Source of the DNA: Myxococcales bacterium
GTDB taxonomy: Bacteria; Myxococcota_A; UBA9160; UBA4427
Length of the DNA: 64,000 bases
Direction: 5' to 3'
NCBI GenBank assembly: GCA_022563535.1
Contig: JADFNE010000003.1
Location: forward strand, 62,001 to 126,000
Positions 15,910 to 23,620 of the stretch are shown piece after piece (position 1 is the first letter of the stretch; every line of letters begins with the position of its first letter). The notes under the pieces were generated by a model that was not told the DNA's origin, made no database searches, and worked only from the letters and a program-made list of their open reading frames with translations. A program made the translations under genes and the position numbers.

Positions 15910-18386
15910 TGATGTCCGATCGCCGGCCGCAAGAATCGCTTTGGCGATTTGTCCGACTCGTTGGCCTGTGCGCCGTCTCGATCGCGCAGCCGCTATTCGA
16001 CGTGTTGGGTGCTGGGGCAGACTTTTTCGTCGCACACGGGTCGTTGCCAGGCGAAATCCTCTTGTTCGTCGCGTTTGTCTACCTCGGACTGCCCGCGGGC
16101 CTGTTCCTCGTAACACTCGTCGTGGGCGTACTGGGGGGGGGTGCCGCCTCGCTTGCGCGCGCATGCCTCGCCGGTGTTCTGATTGGTGTCACGGTCGGCT
16201 TTGCGTCCATGCGTCTATTCGATATCAATGGCTCAGTCGTCATCGCGGTGGAGATCGCGGCGGCCGGGATTGCCACGGTCGTCTACTTTACGAATCAGAT
16301 GCTTCGCGGTTTCGCGAGTGTGATCGGGGTCTTGTCCCCTGGTATTCCACTTCTATTCCTTTGCTTTTCTCCGGTGGCCACCCTCGTTTGGACGCCCCCC
16401 ACTGCACTTCCGCAGCACGGGTTTCGCGCGCCTGATACATCGGTACTGATACTGGTCTTCGACGAACTACCCTTGCTTTCCCTGGTGAATGAGTCTGGGC
16501 ACATCGATTCGCAACGGCTACCAAACTTTGCGGATTTTGCCGGTGATGCGATTTGGTTCCGCAATGCCACCGCCGTCTCGGATGGAACGTCCCTTGCCAT
16601 TCCTGCGATTCTGACGGGGCGTCGCGCAAACCAGAAACAACTCGCGAACGCCGACTCCCATCCCGAAAATCTGTTCACTCTTTTCGCACCGACCCACGAG
16701 ATTCGAGCGCGGGAATCCTCGACTTCGATCTGCCCACCCGAGTTGTGCCGTCCCCTTCGCGTTCCTTTGCTGGAGCGCGCGATCGTCCTGATCGCCGACA
16801 GCACGGTGGTCGGATTGCGCACGCTACTCCCAACCCCGCTCACTCGCAGATTGCCCCAAGTCAATGATCGTTGGTCCAACTTTCTCGAGCGCACAGGCCG
16901 CACCGAATTATCGGAGATTTTCAGAGAATTCAGCAGATCCTTCTCTGCCGCAGAGGGCGCGACGCTCGGCTATCTACACGTGAATTTCCCCCATTCGCCC
17001 TGGGACCACCTGCCGAGTGGGCAGCGCTACGGAGCGCCCGATGTCGTGCGTTACCCATTTGGTCTAAGCAATGGCGTTTGGAAGACCGAACCAGAATTTG
17101 CGCATCGCGGCTTGCAGAGACATATGTTGCAGGTGGGGTACGCGGATCGACTGTTGGGCGAATTGGTCGCGCACCTGAAACAGAAGAGTCTCTACGACGA
17201 AACCCTCCTCGTCGTGGTGTCCGATCACGGGGTGAGCTTCGAACCGGGCGAACCGTGGCGCAGCGCGACCCCACGCAATCACGTCGAATTGATGGCGATC
17301 CCGTTCTTCATCAAGGCACCCCACCAGCGCCGGGGTACGATAAGTGATCGAAACGTCGAAACCATCGACGTTCTTCCCACGATCGTAGATCTCATCGGAA
17401 TGAAGCTCCCGTGGTACGTCGACGGGCAGTCGGCTCTCGACGCCTCACTCGAGGAACGGCCAGTAAAGGAGATCTTGAAATTCGGCTACGCGAAGTCCCT
17501 GTATTTCGATGCCGTGCTCAGCGACTGGCCCCGGGCCCTGACATCGAGGATGCGACGGACCTCTGCAGGTGGACAGCAGGACGGGTTCTTTGACGTTGGA
17601 CCCTATGTGGAAATCGTTGGCCGGCATCTCGATCAAATGACCTCCGAGCAAATTCCGGCGAGTCTGACCGAAGTACTTCTCGATGATCCAACAGCATTCG
17701 ACTCCGTCGATTTGTCGGGAGAGATTCTTCCGGTTCACATCACGGGAAGTCTTCGCTCGGAGGCTCACTTGCCGGAGGCATTGGCGTTTGTTCTCAATGG
17801 AGTCGTGCGGGCTACGTCGACTCCGTTCGTCGACCCCTCTCGGGATTCACCAGGGCAGCTGCGATTTGAGGTGCTGATTCCACAAACTGCCCTCGTCTCC
17901 GGATCGAATCGTCTCGAGATCCTGGCGATCGAAGGGGCAGCCGAGGGGCTTCGTTTTGCCGCCTTGCTGCCGGGCGAGCGTCCGAGTTACACCGTCGAAG
18001 TTACATCTGATGCCGGTGTTGCGCTGCGTCGCTCGGACGGCGCTAGCCTCTCCGTTCGAGTGGATGGCAGTCAAGGCCGCCTCGAGGTTGTGAAGGGCGC
18101 CGGCGGGTTCGTGGACATCGAAGGCTACGCCTTCGTGAAGTCCGAGGGTCGCTTTTACGTTCCAGAACGGTTCATCGTGTTCATCGATGGAGACTACGTC
18201 TATCAGGGTGCGCAGAATCGCATGCGCGCCGAGTTTGCGCGTCAGCACCGAAACGACGGCGTTGCGCGCTGCGGTTTCACGTTTCGCTTGGCCTACGAAG
18301 GTGCGTCACGCCTCGCGCCCCAGGACGTCGTGGTCTACGCGCTGTTCGACGAAGCCGGTGCGCCGTATGTGACCGCACTCGAGTGA
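15909..18386 (+). CDS. membrane-anchored alkaline-phosphatase-superfamily (sulfatase/phosphoethanolamine-transferase-like) protein
   Basis: An 825-residue protein. Residues about 15-160 hold four to five membrane helices; the domain after about 175 is of the sulfatase fold, facing outward. Metal-site residues appear in VFDELP (Asp185, Glu186) and VVSDHG; the nucleophile position in SDGTSLAIPAILTGR is a Thr (227), not the Cys/Ser of formylglycine sulfatases, which suggests phosphate-type transfer to surface glycans as in LTA synthase-like proteins. A C-terminal extension of about 270 residues has two beta-sandwich-like modules (HITGSLRSEAHLPEALAFV; VDIEGYAFV). Weak ribosome binding site. It lies between two direct repeats in a scar region, so acquisition by transfer is possible. 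Confidence 0.8.
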   Translation: MMSDRRPQESLWRFVRLVGLCAVSIAQPLFDVLGAGADFFVAHGSLPGEILLFVAFVYLGLPAGLFLVTLVVGVLGGGAASLARACLAGVLIGVTVGFASMRLFDINGSVVIAVEIAAAGIATVVYFTNQMLRGFASVIGVLSPGIPLLFLCFSPVATLVWTPPTALPQHGFRAPDTSVLILVFDELPLLSLVNESGHIDSQRLPNFADFAGDAIWFRNATAVSDGTSLAIPAILTGRRANQKQLANADSHPENLFTLFAPTHEIRARESSTSICPPELCRPLRVPLLERAIVLIADSTVVGLRTLLPTPLTRRLPQVNDRWSNFLERTGRTELSEIFREFSRSFSAAEGATLGYLHVNFPHSPWDHLPSGQRYGAPDVVRYPFGLSNGVWKTEPEFAHRGLQRHMLQVGYADRLLGELVAHLKQKSLYDETLLVVVSDHGVSFEPGEPWRSATPRNHVELMAIPFFIKAPHQRRGTISDRNVETIDVLPTIVDLIGMKLPWYVDGQSALDASLEERPVKEILKFGYAKSLYFDAVLSDWPRALTSRMRRTSAGGQQDGFFDVGPYVEIVGRHLDQMTSEQIPASLTEVLLDDPTAFDSVDLSGEILPVHITGSLRSEAHLPEALAFVLNGVVRATSTPFVDPSRDSPGQLRFEVLIPQTALVSGSNRLEILAIEGAAEGLRFAALLPGERPSYTVEVTSDAGVALRRSDGASLSVRVDGSQGRLEVVKGAGGFVDIEGYAFVKSEGRFYVPERFIVFIDGDYVYQGAQNRMRAEFARQHRNDGVARCGFTFRLAYEGASRLAPQDVVVYALFDEAGAPYVTALE

Positions 18387-18635
18387 GACGAGCATGCGCA
18401 ACGCAGGCAAAGCCGCGATGAGCTGCTGAGGAAGGCATTCGATCTGACCCGCGCATCCGGCTGCAACAGGCTTGTCTCTCGGCCGAATTGTGGTGTCGAA
18501 CCGCTGCGTTCGAGAGCGCTCAATCGACGCTCTGCGTTCATGACAATCACGAGGCGATCATTCACAATCCGTTGACCGTCCAGCGACGTCAGTCAACTGA
18601 CGACAATCAATAGACAAAGGTAACAGGAGAGTGGC

Positions 18636-18746
18636 ATGGCGGGTCTCAAGACCGTTGATGCAATGAACGATCTCAGGATGTCGGAGGCTGCGAAGCCGCT
18701 TTTCGTCAAAGTGCGGATAGTTCGGATTGCCACTCTTGCCTCTTAG
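18636..18746 (+). pseudogene. 5' fragment of an acyl-CoA dehydrogenase-like gene, cut at a direct repeat
   Basis: A good ribosome binding site (AACAGGAGA) precedes an ATG whose product begins MAGLKTVDAMNDLRMSEAAK then PLFVKVR, typical of the N-terminus of long acyl-CoA dehydrogenase-like proteins. The match ends where repeat copy B starts; the remaining nine codons are repeat sequence ending in TAG. The rest of the gene is gone. The about 250 bases between the sulfatase-like gene and this fragment hold no other gene that I can support. Confidence 0.65.
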
Positions 18747-18793
18747 TCCAGCTCTATTCGAGGGGCTCGATCTACGGTCGTGAGGCGAGGCGG
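18715..18793. repeat. 79-bp direct repeat, copy B
   Basis: Four mismatches to copy A, same orientation. It truncates the acyl-CoA dehydrogenase-like fragment on its left and ends five bases from the stop codon of the DUF368 gene on its right. Together the copies bound a 3.08-kb segment that carries the sulfatase-like gene. Confidence 0.9.
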
Positions 18794-18798
18794 CGGGA

Positions 18799-19815
18799 TC
18801 AGTCTCGGTTGCCGAAGCGAGCGATGGCCAGGGTGACTGCGAGGCCCGCGATGGCGAGTCCGAGGGATCCCGCAACTTGACCCTGGCTGGGGTCGAAGCG
18901 AAGGAGTGGCCAGTCTTTGGGGTCGATTTCCGCGCGGGATTCGACAGTGACGATGCGGCCTTTGATCAGGGATCCGATTTCGGGTTCGACCGGGTATTGA
19001 AAGGGCCAGAGACCGACGACGGCACCCAGCAACAGGCCCAGTAGCGCGCCGAGGGTTGCCTTGGCGTATCGGTCGAGCAGCCAACGAAGCAGATTCGATA
19101 CACCGACGATGCCGATCACGACGCCGATCCCCACCGGGATCACGACCGTCATGGATTCCAGAATCAAATCGATATCCGGTCCGCCGAGCAGACCTCGCTT
19201 GAGGGTGTCGATCGAGCCGAGGATTGATTCGTATTGTCCGAGGATCAGCAGCAAATAGCCGCCACTGACTCCGGGCAGGATCATGGCCGACGCGCCCGCG
19301 AGGCCCGAGAGGAACAAGAACATGCTGCTCGCGTCGCCGCCGTTTCCGCCAGTGCCCAACCCCAACTGCATGGCGACCATGAAGAGAAACGAACCGATCG
19401 CTCCGGCGAAGACAGCGGGTGTCGCGGGCTTCGCCAGGCGCCACACGAGGGGCAGTCCGCCGAGGGTCAGTCCAATGAATATGCTGTACATGATCCAGCG
19501 CTGCTCGATCACCAGGCTGCGCATCAGACCCGCGAGCAACAAGATCGCGAGGGCCGCAGAGACCACGATCGTACCGAGCAACACCATCGACCGCGGACGG
19601 AACTTGAACGTCGTTACTTCGGCGATCGCGGAGATGAAGTGAGGATAGACTCCGGCAGCGAGCAGCATGGTCCCGCCGCTGATGCCCGGAACGAGATTCG
19701 CCAGGCCCATCAGAACACCGCCAATGGATCCTCGGGTTGCCAGGTTGGCAAGCGAACCTTTGTCCTCTGCATTTTCCCCGGAGTCGTCCTGGGTAGGGTC
19801 GGTTTCAGAGGTCAT
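18799..19815 (-). CDS. DUF368-family polytopic membrane protein (polyprenyl-phosphate flippase family)
   Basis: A 338-residue protein with about nine hydrophobic segments and the two internal repeats that mark DUF368: GLANLVPGISGGTMLLAAGVY near residue 37 and ILPGVSGGYLLLILGQYES near residue 180. Members of the family (PopT) have been shown to recycle undecaprenyl phosphate across the cytoplasmic membrane, so a role in cell-envelope lipid carrier recycling is likely. The acidic N-terminus (about 22 residues) is cytosolic. The gene is complete although its 3' end abuts a direct repeat. Confidence 0.88.
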   Translation of the reverse strand: MTSETDPTQDDSGENAEDKGSLANLATRGSIGGVLMGLANLVPGISGGTMLLAAGVYPHFISAIAEVTTFKFRPRSMVLLGTIVVSAALAILLLAGLMRSLVIEQRWIMYSIFIGLTLGGLPLVWRLAKPATPAVFAGAIGSFLFMVAMQLGLGTGGNGGDASSMFLFLSGLAGASAMILPGVSGGYLLLILGQYESILGSIDTLKRGLLGGPDIDLILESMTVVIPVGIGVVIGIVGVSNLLRWLLDRYAKATLGALLGLLLGAVVGLWPFQYPVEPEIGSLIKGRIVTVESRAEIDPKDWPLLRFDPSQGQVAGSLGLAIAGLAVTLAIARFGNRD

Positions 19816-19908
19816 TCAGAAAAATGCTCCTGCCGTGCGCGTGGAGAATCAAGGGCGAGCTATTCTAGCCCCCGTTGAAATACCATGTTTCGCGGGAAGG
19901 GGCCCATC

Positions 19909-20574
19909 GTGTGCGGACGTTTTACCCTGACGAGTTCGAGTGAAGCACTCGCGGCGGACTTTGAAGTCTCCGAAGTCGAGCGGTTCGAACCTCGCTTCAA
20001 CATCGCTCCGAGTCAAGAGATCGCGGTGGTGCGCGAAGCGGAATCGGGTGCCCGCGAGTGCGTCGCACTGCGTTGGGGCATGATTCCCGCCTGGGCCAAA
20101 GACCCGAAGACATCCCACGCACCGATCAATGCGCGCAGCGAAACCGCCGCCAGCAAGCCGACCTTTCGCAAGGCCATGTCACACAGACGCTGCCTGGTGC
20201 CCGCGAGTGGCTTCTATGAATGGCGCGGCAAGGGCGGGGCCAAGCAGGCGTATTATTTTCGCATGCAAGAGCGCGAGTTGTTTGCGATCGCGGGCATCTT
20301 CGAGCTTTGGCGCGGGGAGGGGGGCGAGATCCTCGAAACCGTGGCTTTGCTCACCAGCGAAGCCAACGCGGTGGTGGCCCCAGTCCATGCCCGCATGCCG
20401 GTGATCCTGGCGAAGTCGAATTACAAGCGCTGGTTGGACCGGGAAAACCGCGACAGCGCGTCGATTGCAGATCTCATGACCCCGTGCCCCGTCGATTGGG
20501 TCGAGTCGTTCGCCGTGAGTTCAAAGGTGAACAACCCGCGGTTCGATGAGCCGGCCTGCATCGAGCCGATCTAA
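19909..20574 (+). CDS. yedK: SRAP-domain protein (YedK/HMCES family)
   Basis: A 221-residue protein that protects abasic sites in single-stranded DNA by covalent thiazolidine bonding to its N-terminal Cys. The start must therefore place Cys at position 2: a GTG codon directly before TGC-GGA-CGT does this and follows GGGAAGGGG. An ATG eight codons earlier would bury the Cys and is rejected. Other landmarks: FNIAPSQ, LRWGMIPAWA, INARSETA, SGFYEW with the catalytic Glu, and PVHARMPVIL with the catalytic His. Confidence 0.95.
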   Translation: MCGRFTLTSSSEALAADFEVSEVERFEPRFNIAPSQEIAVVREAESGARECVALRWGMIPAWAKDPKTSHAPINARSETAASKPTFRKAMSHRRCLVPASGFYEWRGKGGAKQAYYFRMQERELFAIAGIFELWRGEGGEILETVALLTSEANAVVAPVHARMPVILAKSNYKRWLDRENRDSASIADLMTPCPVDWVESFAVSSKVNNPRFDEPACIEPI

Positions 20575-20785
20575 ATAAAACGGATCGTTGCAACTGCGCC
20601 ATCGGCTCGATAGTTTCCCGAAAAAGTCATTCGACAAATGCGCGCCGTCCGCAATCGGGAATTGACCTCGTGTACGAGCGGAGGTTTTTTACTTTCTCGC
20701 ATTCGATAGGAATTCAAATCTGGTGGACTTCACCGAATGACACCCGGCGGAGGGTGGAGCACGATGTTCTTGGGGGGAGAGCCAG

Positions 20786-21760
20786 ATGACACGCGCCCAG
20801 ATCGCGAGGGTCGATGGGGATGAACCGCTTGGTCCGAGTATACGACTGGCCACTCGACTGAGTCGAGACGAGGCCTTCGCAGCCGTCGTGGATCATGGAT
20901 CGACGATGCGTGAATTGACCGCAAGGATTCGCAGGGCCGCAAAGAGTCGAGCATCGCTGTTGTTTCGCGGAGAACCGGGCTGCGGTCGGCGCGCGATGGC
21001 GAGGCTCGTTCACGAACTCTCGTCTCGTGCGGAAATGACATTCGTAAGGCTCGACTGCGCCGCGATGTCTGCCCAGCGTCTCGAGGCGGAGTTGTTTGGC
21101 GTGAAGCGCGGGGCGTATGTCGGCGCCGAACGAGATCGAGAGGGACTACTGCAGGCCGCCCATCGCGGCACGCTGCTGCTCGAGAACGTGAGCGAGATTG
21201 GCGCTGGGTTTCAGCCCAAGCTTCAGGAGTTTTTGAGCGTCGGGGAATTCCACCGGGTCGGGGATCGCTGGGGAACGCGACGCGTGGATGTTCGCATGAT
21301 TGCGACGACCGGCGAAGCACTCGACGATGTCGTGGCCAAGGGACGTTTTCGGCGGGACCTCTGCGACCGGCTGAGCGTGATCTCCCTCGACGTTCCGAGT
21401 CTGCGAAGACATCCCGAGGACATTCCGTCCCTGCTCGAGCATTTTGGCGATGTGCTCACCGAGGGCAGGGGGATCACCTTTGATCCGGCGGTGTTCGAGG
21501 TTCTGCTCGGGTATCCCTGGCCGGGTAACGTGCGGGAACTCCAAAACGCCGTGGAATGTGGCTTCGTACTCGGCGATGGGAAGCGTATCCAACTCGAGGA
21601 TCTTCCGGTTTCAATTCGAGAGTTTGCTGGAATAGATGGTGTTGAAATCGAAGTCGCCGAACGAAGCGGGGGTCGATCCTCGACGACCCGCTCGGGCTCG
21701 ACCCAACAAGGCAAAGGCTCCCGCCAACTGCCCGCGAGAGTGCTAAACCTGCTCGCATGA
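20786..21760 (+). CDS. degenerate sigma-54 activator-type AAA+ protein
   Basis: A 324-residue protein aligned with the central domain of sigma-54-dependent activators: Walker A region LLFRGEPGCGRRAMARL, LEAELFGVKRGAYVGAE, GTLLLENVSEIG, LCDRLSVISLDVPSLRRHPEDIP and PWPGNVRELQNAVECG. Several functional residues deviate: the Walker A Lys is Arg, the GAFTGA loop is GAYVGA, and the Walker B acidic pair reads EN. No receiver or GAF domain precedes it and no Fis-type helix-turn-helix follows; the tail is Ser/Arg-rich. It probably cannot hydrolyse ATP in the normal way and may act as an adaptor. Its stop overlaps the start of the next gene (ATGA). Confidence 0.85.
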   Translation: MTRAQIARVDGDEPLGPSIRLATRLSRDEAFAAVVDHGSTMRELTARIRRAAKSRASLLFRGEPGCGRRAMARLVHELSSRAEMTFVRLDCAAMSAQRLEAELFGVKRGAYVGAERDREGLLQAAHRGTLLLENVSEIGAGFQPKLQEFLSVGEFHRVGDRWGTRRVDVRMIATTGEALDDVVAKGRFRRDLCDRLSVISLDVPSLRRHPEDIPSLLEHFGDVLTEGRGITFDPAVFEVLLGYPWPGNVRELQNAVECGFVLGDGKRIQLEDLPVSIREFAGIDGVEIEVAERSGGRSSTTRSGSTQQGKGSRQLPARVLNLLA

Positions 21761-22134
21761 ACGATGGAGCTGAGGCGGACGCTCCCGCCGTGCACGCCGC
21801 AACGCAGCTGGGCAGCGACGCGCCCGGAGTTCGCTCTGGCCGCAATCGTTTGCGCCGCATTCTACTCGCGATCATTGCGCTGCTGTACCTCGTGTCGGTG
21901 CCGTGGTATCGCGATGCCGATGCACCCCTGCAGATTGTGTTCGGACTGCCCGATTGGGTCGCCGTGGCGGTCGGCTGCTACGTCGGAGTCGCAATCCTCA
22001 ACGCCATTGCGTGGATGTTGACCGATATTTCAGACACATCGGATCCCGTCGAAGACAGCGGCGACAACTCCGCGAACAGCGCAGAGAATCATGCCTACAA
22101 CGCTGCCGTGTCTTCGAGCCGAGGCGCGTCATGA
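21757..22134 (+). CDS. small membrane protein, putative accessory subunit of the adjacent symporter
   Basis: A 125-residue protein with two membrane helices: RRILLAIIALLYLVSVPWYR and a second in WVAVAVGCYVGVAILNAIAW. The helix-PWY-linker-helix pattern resembles DUF3311-like small partners that are encoded next to sodium/solute symporters. The N-terminus is Ala-rich and the C-terminus acidic. It is coupled by four-base overlaps to the degenerate AAA+ gene before it and to the symporter after it, which is strong evidence for joint function. Confidence 0.75.
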   Translation: MNDGAEADAPAVHAATQLGSDAPGVRSGRNRLRRILLAIIALLYLVSVPWYRDADAPLQIVFGLPDWVAVAVGCYVGVAILNAIAWMLTDISDTSDPVEDSGDNSANSAENHAYNAAVSSSRGAS

Positions 22135-23585
22135 GCTTTGGCGAACTAGGAACCCTGGCCCTCGTGGTCTATCTCGTCGTCCTGGTCAGCATTGCGGAGG
22201 TCGCGCGTCGGGCTCGTGTGGACGCCTCTCCCGGCGACCACTTCCTGGCCGGGCGCGATCTGGGAACCATGGTGCTTTTCCTCACCCTCTACGCCACCGC
22301 GTACAGCGGCAATTCGCTGCTCGGGTATCCCGGGCGCGCCTATGCGAGCGGTTATTCGTTCATCATGTCGACGGGCTTCATGATGTCGATCATCGTCGTG
22401 TTTCATTTGCTGGCGCCCAAGCTGCGACCGGCGGCTACCACTCACGGTTTTGTCACTCCGGGCGACTGGATCCGCCACCGCTTTGGTACCGGAGGAAACG
22501 CCCGGGGAGAGCGTGCGCTGGTATTGGCCGTGGGCAGCTTGATGTCCATCGCGCTGATGAATTTTTTGCTCGCGCAGCTCAAGGCGATGGGACACGTCGC
22601 GAGTGTAGTGACGGGTGAGGCCGTCCCGTACGAGGTCGGTGTCGTCGGACTCGCGGGTTTCATCCTGTTCTATGAAACCCGTGGCGGCATGCGCGCAGTG
22701 GCCTGGACCGACGCCGCCCAGGGAATTCTCATGTTGGTGGGCCTCGGTACCCTGTTTGCGTGGATCCTGGGTGGATCCGGGGGAATGGGGGCAGTGACGC
22801 TTGCTGTGTCGGAACTGCGCCCCGATGCCGTCGCAGTTCCCGACGCCATCGTCTGTGCGGGTTGGTTCAGTACGATCGCGCTGCTGGGTCTGGGCAGCGT
22901 CATCTATCCCCAGGCCATCCAGCGGATTTACGCAGCCCGCAATGGTCGCAGTCTGGCCAACTCCTTTGCGCTGATGAGTTTCATGCCGTTGGCCACCACC
23001 CTGGTCGTGACCCTGATCGGGATCGCCGCCATTCCGATCCTCAGCGATCTCGGAGCGCATGAAACCGACCAGGTCCTGCCGCGCTTGTTGGCGCAGTGGG
23101 CGGCGCCCGGCGGCGTCGGCCAATTCGGTGCGGTGATCGTGTTTGTCGGTGCATTGGCTGCGATCATGTCGACCGCCGACTCATGCTTGCTTTCCCTCGG
23201 CGCGATGATGGCGGGGGATCTGCTGGGCAACTCTGGCCGCGATCCGGCGGCGACCCTGCGCGGCAAACGATTCGCAGCGATTCTGTTGGTGGCGATGATT
23301 CCCGTAGCGCTTTCCGAAGGCGTATCACTTTGGCGACTGATTGAGTTGAAGATGGAGTTGTTGATCCAGTGCGTACCGGCGTTCTTGCTGGCGATTCATT
23401 GGCGCGATCAGCGGGCGGATGCGACCCTGGCCGGCCTGGTAGTGGGTACATTACTGAGCGTGGGCCTCACCTTTACCGATCATGCGCGAGTCTTGGGTGT
23501 GCACGCGGGCATCATCGGACTTGCAGTAAACACGGCCATCGTGGTCGTTGGCAGCAAAGTTTTGCGGGACGACTCAGGCGTTTGA
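22131..23585 (+). CDS. sodium/solute symporter (SSS family)
   Basis: A 484-residue protein with about 13 hydrophobic helices. Family landmarks are the unwound helix segment YATAYSGNSLLGYPGRAYASG, the GGMRAVAWTDAAQGILML signature near residue 185, and FVGALAAIMSTADSCLLSLG carrying the sodium-site Ser residues of helix 8. It moves an organic solute such as an amino acid, carboxylate or sugar with sodium; the substrate is not evident. The ATG overlaps the stop of the small membrane protein gene. Confidence 0.92.
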   Translation: MSFGELGTLALVVYLVVLVSIAEVARRARVDASPGDHFLAGRDLGTMVLFLTLYATAYSGNSLLGYPGRAYASGYSFIMSTGFMMSIIVVFHLLAPKLRPAATTHGFVTPGDWIRHRFGTGGNARGERALVLAVGSLMSIALMNFLLAQLKAMGHVASVVTGEAVPYEVGVVGLAGFILFYETRGGMRAVAWTDAAQGILMLVGLGTLFAWILGGSGGMGAVTLAVSELRPDAVAVPDAIVCAGWFSTIALLGLGSVIYPQAIQRIYAARNGRSLANSFALMSFMPLATTLVVTLIGIAAIPILSDLGAHETDQVLPRLLAQWAAPGGVGQFGAVIVFVGALAAIMSTADSCLLSLGAMMAGDLLGNSGRDPAATLRGKRFAAILLVAMIPVALSEGVSLWRLIELKMELLIQCVPAFLLAIHWRDQRADATLAGLVVGTLLSVGLTFTDHARVLGVHAGIIGLAVNTAIVVVGSKVLRDDSGV

Positions 23586-23620
23586 CCGAAGCGTGCGCAG
23601 CGAAGGAGAGTTGAAACGAA

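Noticed and set aside
19885-19908. ATG start for the SRAP gene eight codons upstream of the GTG
   Set aside because: SRAP chemistry needs Cys as the second residue, after Met removal; only the GTG start gives this.
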